Shown: piece by piece, positions 12,526 through 14,529 of the stretch
Layout: each line of letters starts with the position of its first letter
How positions within the stretch are numbered: the stretch's first letter is position 1
The notes under the pieces: model-generated
The model's database searches: none
The model's input: the letters and a program-made list of their open reading frames with translations, nothing else
What the model was told of the DNA's origin: nothing
NCBI GenBank assembly: GCA_009781535.1
Contig: WQXX01000012.1
Span: 1 to 14,529 of the forward strand
Reading direction: 5' to 3'
Source: Coriobacteriia bacterium
GTDB lineage: Bacteria; Actinomycetota; Coriobacteriia; Coriobacteriales; UBA8131
DNA: 14,529 bases
Program-made: the position numbers and the translations under genes

Positions 12526-14025
12526 TTATAGCAGGAAGGCGGTGCCGGGAACCGTGGTCATGTGACACGCCTTCTTGCGGCATACCTTAACGCAGGCGCC
12601 ACATCCTAGGCATATCAATGGATCAGTCGCTGCCGATGCAACTGCAGCGGCAGTGACTTTTGCGTTCTCGTCAAAGTACCGCGCTTTGATGGCGCAGGCT
12701 TTGATACATTCTCCACAGCCGATACAGAGTTTTTTATTAGTCGTGCTGACTGGCAAGTTTACGTATGGAGCGTTGACGGGATTTCGTCCCAACGCCTCGA
12801 TAAGAATAAAGCGTTTGGGAGGGATGCGAACAGTATCCCGTGATTTTGAAGCATTCGGATGCGAATTGGTGAACATCGACGATGAGGTAGAAGTGCTTTT
12901 TGTGCGTTGCCCTAAAAGAGTCTTCTGGTAGGCACAGCGTCGTTCGCGCTTGATCGCTGTTTCCTGGGCGGGGGTGAGTTTAACAAAAGAAGCTTCCTCA
13001 GCGGCTATATATGCATTGTCCCATGCTTCTTTCAGACCCTTGAAAGTATCTAAAAATGCTCCGCGTCGGTCATACTCAGCCTCATGGGAGGTTTGGTTAA
13101 GAAGGGGATCCAACAACCGGCCTGATTTGAGCCCCATATTGTTGAGGTTGGTGAGAATACCCACCTGAAAACCGGCCCAGTTTTCTGCTTTGCTGATTGC
13201 CTGTTCAAAATAGTTTTCGATAGTCCCGTCCGCATTAACAGGGCACTGGCTGCACTGACCTATCGGAAGTAGGATGTCCACGTTTTTTAACGTGGTTACA
13301 AAACTCAGTTCATTGAGTATCGAGAACCAGACTTCGGGGCTAATGACGCTCAGACAGGATACTTTAACGATCATTTCCTTCTTCTGGGCATTGCCGATAA
13401 GCTCGTAATCTACCGGCTCCACCTCTATGAAGTCTGAGTCGTCTGTTTCATCATCTGTCGCTGCCGCTAAAGCTTCAGCAGCTGCGGCTTTTTTTGCGGC
13501 TTTTTTAGCGGCTTTCTGATCTTTGGTCTTCTCAGTCGCAGTTTTGTCTATAAGTTCTTTTGAAGCTGCCGTCGCTGCGGACGCCGTTGTATCCGTCGCC
13601 TCTGTAGCTTCCGCTCCAGCTCGCTCCAGCTCTTTTTCCTCGTCCTTCTTATGCTTGGCAGCAAGCGACAAGGCCTCCGTGCGCATGCAGGTAATTATGA
13701 TACGATGGGTCTTGAAGCTGGCGTTAAGAAGGCTGGTATTCAGCCCCTGAACCGTTTGACGGGTCATCGATATCGCCCCAGCCGGGCACATCGTGACACA
13801 GGCGCCACACTTAAGACACGAATCAAGCGTATTAAAATGCTCGAAATCGCCAGCGTTTTTAATAGTAATGGCCTTGGTTGGGCATCCATCGAGGCATAAT
13901 GTACAATCAGTGGGCAGCTTGGCATTCCTCAGGCAGTACATGCTGGAAACAACAGGTGTACCGGCGTTAAAATCGGTGTATCCCTGCGCAATCGGGGTGG
14001 TGCTTTTGCTAGTGTTATCAACCAT
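12526..14025 (-). CDS. Multi-cluster 4Fe-4S ferredoxin-type protein with low-complexity linker
   Basis: This 499-residue soluble protein has iron-sulfur motifs at both ends. At the N-terminus, C41-C44-C48-P lacks the first Cys of a CxxCxxCxxxCP motif (Pro38 is there; C31 may replace it), and C70-C73-C76-C80-P is complete. At the C-terminus, C434-C437-C440-C444 and C472-C475-C478-C482 are complete but without the usual Pro, with an extra C487. Residues about 120-205 are a charged Ala/Lys/Thr-rich linker (AAKKAAKKAAAAEALAAA), probably helical or disordered. A middle domain (about 215-300) has C224 and GQCSQCPV (C258, C261), possibly a further metal site. It would carry electrons in the cytoplasm; partner enzymes are not in the window. 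The ATG at 14025 has no ribosome site and sits at the predicted transcription start. Confidence 0.82.
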   Translation of the reverse strand: MVDNTSKSTTPIAQGYTDFNAGTPVVSSMYCLRNAKLPTDCTLCLDGCPTKAITIKNAGDFEHFNTLDSCLKCGACVTMCPAGAISMTRQTVQGLNTSLLNASFKTHRIIITCMRTEALSLAAKHKKDEEKELERAGAEATEATDTTASAATAASKELIDKTATEKTKDQKAAKKAAKKAAAAEALAAATDDETDDSDFIEVEPVDYELIGNAQKKEMIVKVSCLSVISPEVWFSILNELSFVTTLKNVDILLPIGQCSQCPVNADGTIENYFEQAISKAENWAGFQVGILTNLNNMGLKSGRLLDPLLNQTSHEAEYDRRGAFLDTFKGLKEAWDNAYIAAEEASFVKLTPAQETAIKRERRCAYQKTLLGQRTKSTSTSSSMFTNSHPNASKSRDTVRIPPKRFILIEALGRNPVNAPYVNLPVSTTNKKLCIGCGECIKACAIKARYFDENAKVTAAAVASAATDPLICLGCGACVKVCRKKACHMTTVPGTAFLL

Positions 14026-14032
14026 GACAACA

Positions 14033-14062
14033 AGTATACTATAGCCGATAAGATCGTTTTAA
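14033..14062 (-). promoter_or_regulatory. Promoter of the ferredoxin gene, apparently giving a leaderless mRNA
   Basis: On the minus strand TTAAAA (14062-14057), an 18-bp spacer and TATACT (14038-14033) are followed by only 7 bp before the ATG at 14025. Transcription would begin at or next to the start codon, in keeping with the absence of a ribosome site. AGTATACT (14033-14040) is a perfect palindrome, so the same bases give TATACT on the plus strand (14035-14040) and might serve mazG, although no good plus-strand -35 is seen. Confidence 0.55.
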
Positions 14063-14080
14063 GACTAATTAGGAAAACGA

Positions 14081-14529
14081 ATGAGCAACGTGCATATCCC
14101 ACCAACAACCGGCGAGCATTTTGAGCGCTTTGTTGCGACCATCGCTCGCCTGAGGGCGCCCGGGGGTTGTCCGTGGGACGCCGAGCAGACGCATGCAAGT
14201 ATCGCGCGCAACATGATAGAAGAGGCCCATGAGGCTGTCGAGGCCATAAAAGTCGGAGACCTTGCTGCGTTGCGAGAGGAGCTTGGCGACGTGTTGCTGC
14301 AGGTGGTCTTCCAGGCGCAGATGGCTGCCGATGCAGACGAATTTACCATTACCGAGGTCATTGATGGCATCACCGACAAGATAATCCGTCGTCACCCTCA
14401 TGTGTTTGGAAACGAGGCAGCGTATGAGGCGGCGCACTTCTCTCCAGAACGCATCGAACAGATCAAAGCGGCGCGGACTGCCGGACAGGTGCTTGACTTG
14501 TGGGATCAGATCAAACTGATGGAGAAGGA
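14081..14529 (+). CDS. mazG: MazG-family nucleoside triphosphate pyrophosphohydrolase (3' end outside window)
   Basis: The frame is open from the ATG at 14081 to the end of the window (149 codons), with AGGA 6 bp upstream. The motifs are those of MazG: LRAPGGCPWDAEQTHASI (residues 24-41), the metal-binding E47-E48-x-x-E51 in EEAHE, EELGD (E66, E67, D70) and IIRRHPHVFG (101-110). All metal-ligand positions expected for the first domain are present. MazG hydrolyses nucleoside triphosphates to monophosphates and pyrophosphate, clearing non-canonical nucleotides and, in some bacteria, limiting (p)ppGpp. E. coli MazG has two such domains in about 260 residues; the second would lie downstream. It is divergent from the ferredoxin gene across 55 bp. 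Confidence 0.95.
   Translation, partial: MSNVHIPPTTGEHFERFVATIARLRAPGGCPWDAEQTHASIARNMIEEAHEAVEAIKVGDLAALREELGDVLLQVVFQAQMAADADEFTITEVIDGITDKIIRRHPHVFGNEAAYEAAHFSPERIEQIKAARTAGQVLDLWDQIKLMEK

Noticed and set aside
12575..13899. Several plus-strand frames opposite the ferredoxin gene
   Set aside because: They are shadows of the cysteine motifs and Ala/Lys-rich linker on the other strand, without ribosome sites or domains.
14065..14437. Minus-strand frames opposite the start of mazG
   Set aside because: The plus strand carries all MazG motifs with a ribosome site; the minus frames show no domain.

Overview
The window is about 14.5 kb of moderately GC-rich bacterial DNA. It encodes three secreted proteins with Gram-positive type sorting signals (two reading TPPTGD, one FPQTGD), a DUF2975/XRE/DUF4153-type membrane operon, a polyferredoxin-like protein and the start of mazG. 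Secreted surface proteins of this type, frequent TTG starts and a multi-cluster ferredoxin fit an anaerobic Gram-positive host. My best guess is a Coriobacteriia-type actinobacterium from a host-associated habitat. This is inference from gene content; no rRNA or other taxonomic marker is present.

Layout. (1) 1-4644: 3' part of a very large cell-wall-anchored adhesin made of alternating SdrD/Cna-B-like modules. (2) 4645-5109: gene-free stretch of hairpins and a 39-bp repeat family, then a promoter and a highly conserved leader. (3) 5110-6468: secreted, sorted beta-helix-like protein A, followed by a strong terminator. (4) 6551-6783: gene-free stretch with three 18-bp boxes at exact 33-bp spacing in front of an ATPase gene. 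(5) 6784-8130: AAA_14/DUF4143 ATPase with a PD-(D/E)XK-like C-terminus. (6) 8131-8484: second copy of the hairpin/39-bp repeat/promoter/leader block. (7) 8485-9795: paralogous beta-helix-like protein B and its terminator. (8) 9876-12355: operon with a near-consensus promoter, encoding a DUF2975 membrane protein, a possible 15-codon peptide, a small XRE regulator and a large DUF4153/DUF4173-type membrane protein, closed by a terminator that overlaps the last stop codon. (9) 12356-12525: repeat relics between convergent genes. (10) 12526-14025 (minus strand): multi-cluster 4Fe-4S protein, apparently leaderless. (11) 14081-14529: 5' part of mazG, transcribed divergently from the ferredoxin gene.

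How the parts fit. The first 9.8 kb is an accessory surface-protein locus. Proteins A and B come from duplication of a cassette that includes the intergenic repeats, promoter, leader and gene. The leader is almost invariant (142 bp with one mismatch), the signal peptide and anchor are nearly identical, and the middle of the protein has diverged. A stand-alone ATPase with its own iterated upstream sites sits between the two copies. The DUF2975-XRE-DUF4153 operon is probably a self-regulated membrane module. The ferredoxin and mazG genes look like the start of ordinary chromosomal sequence.
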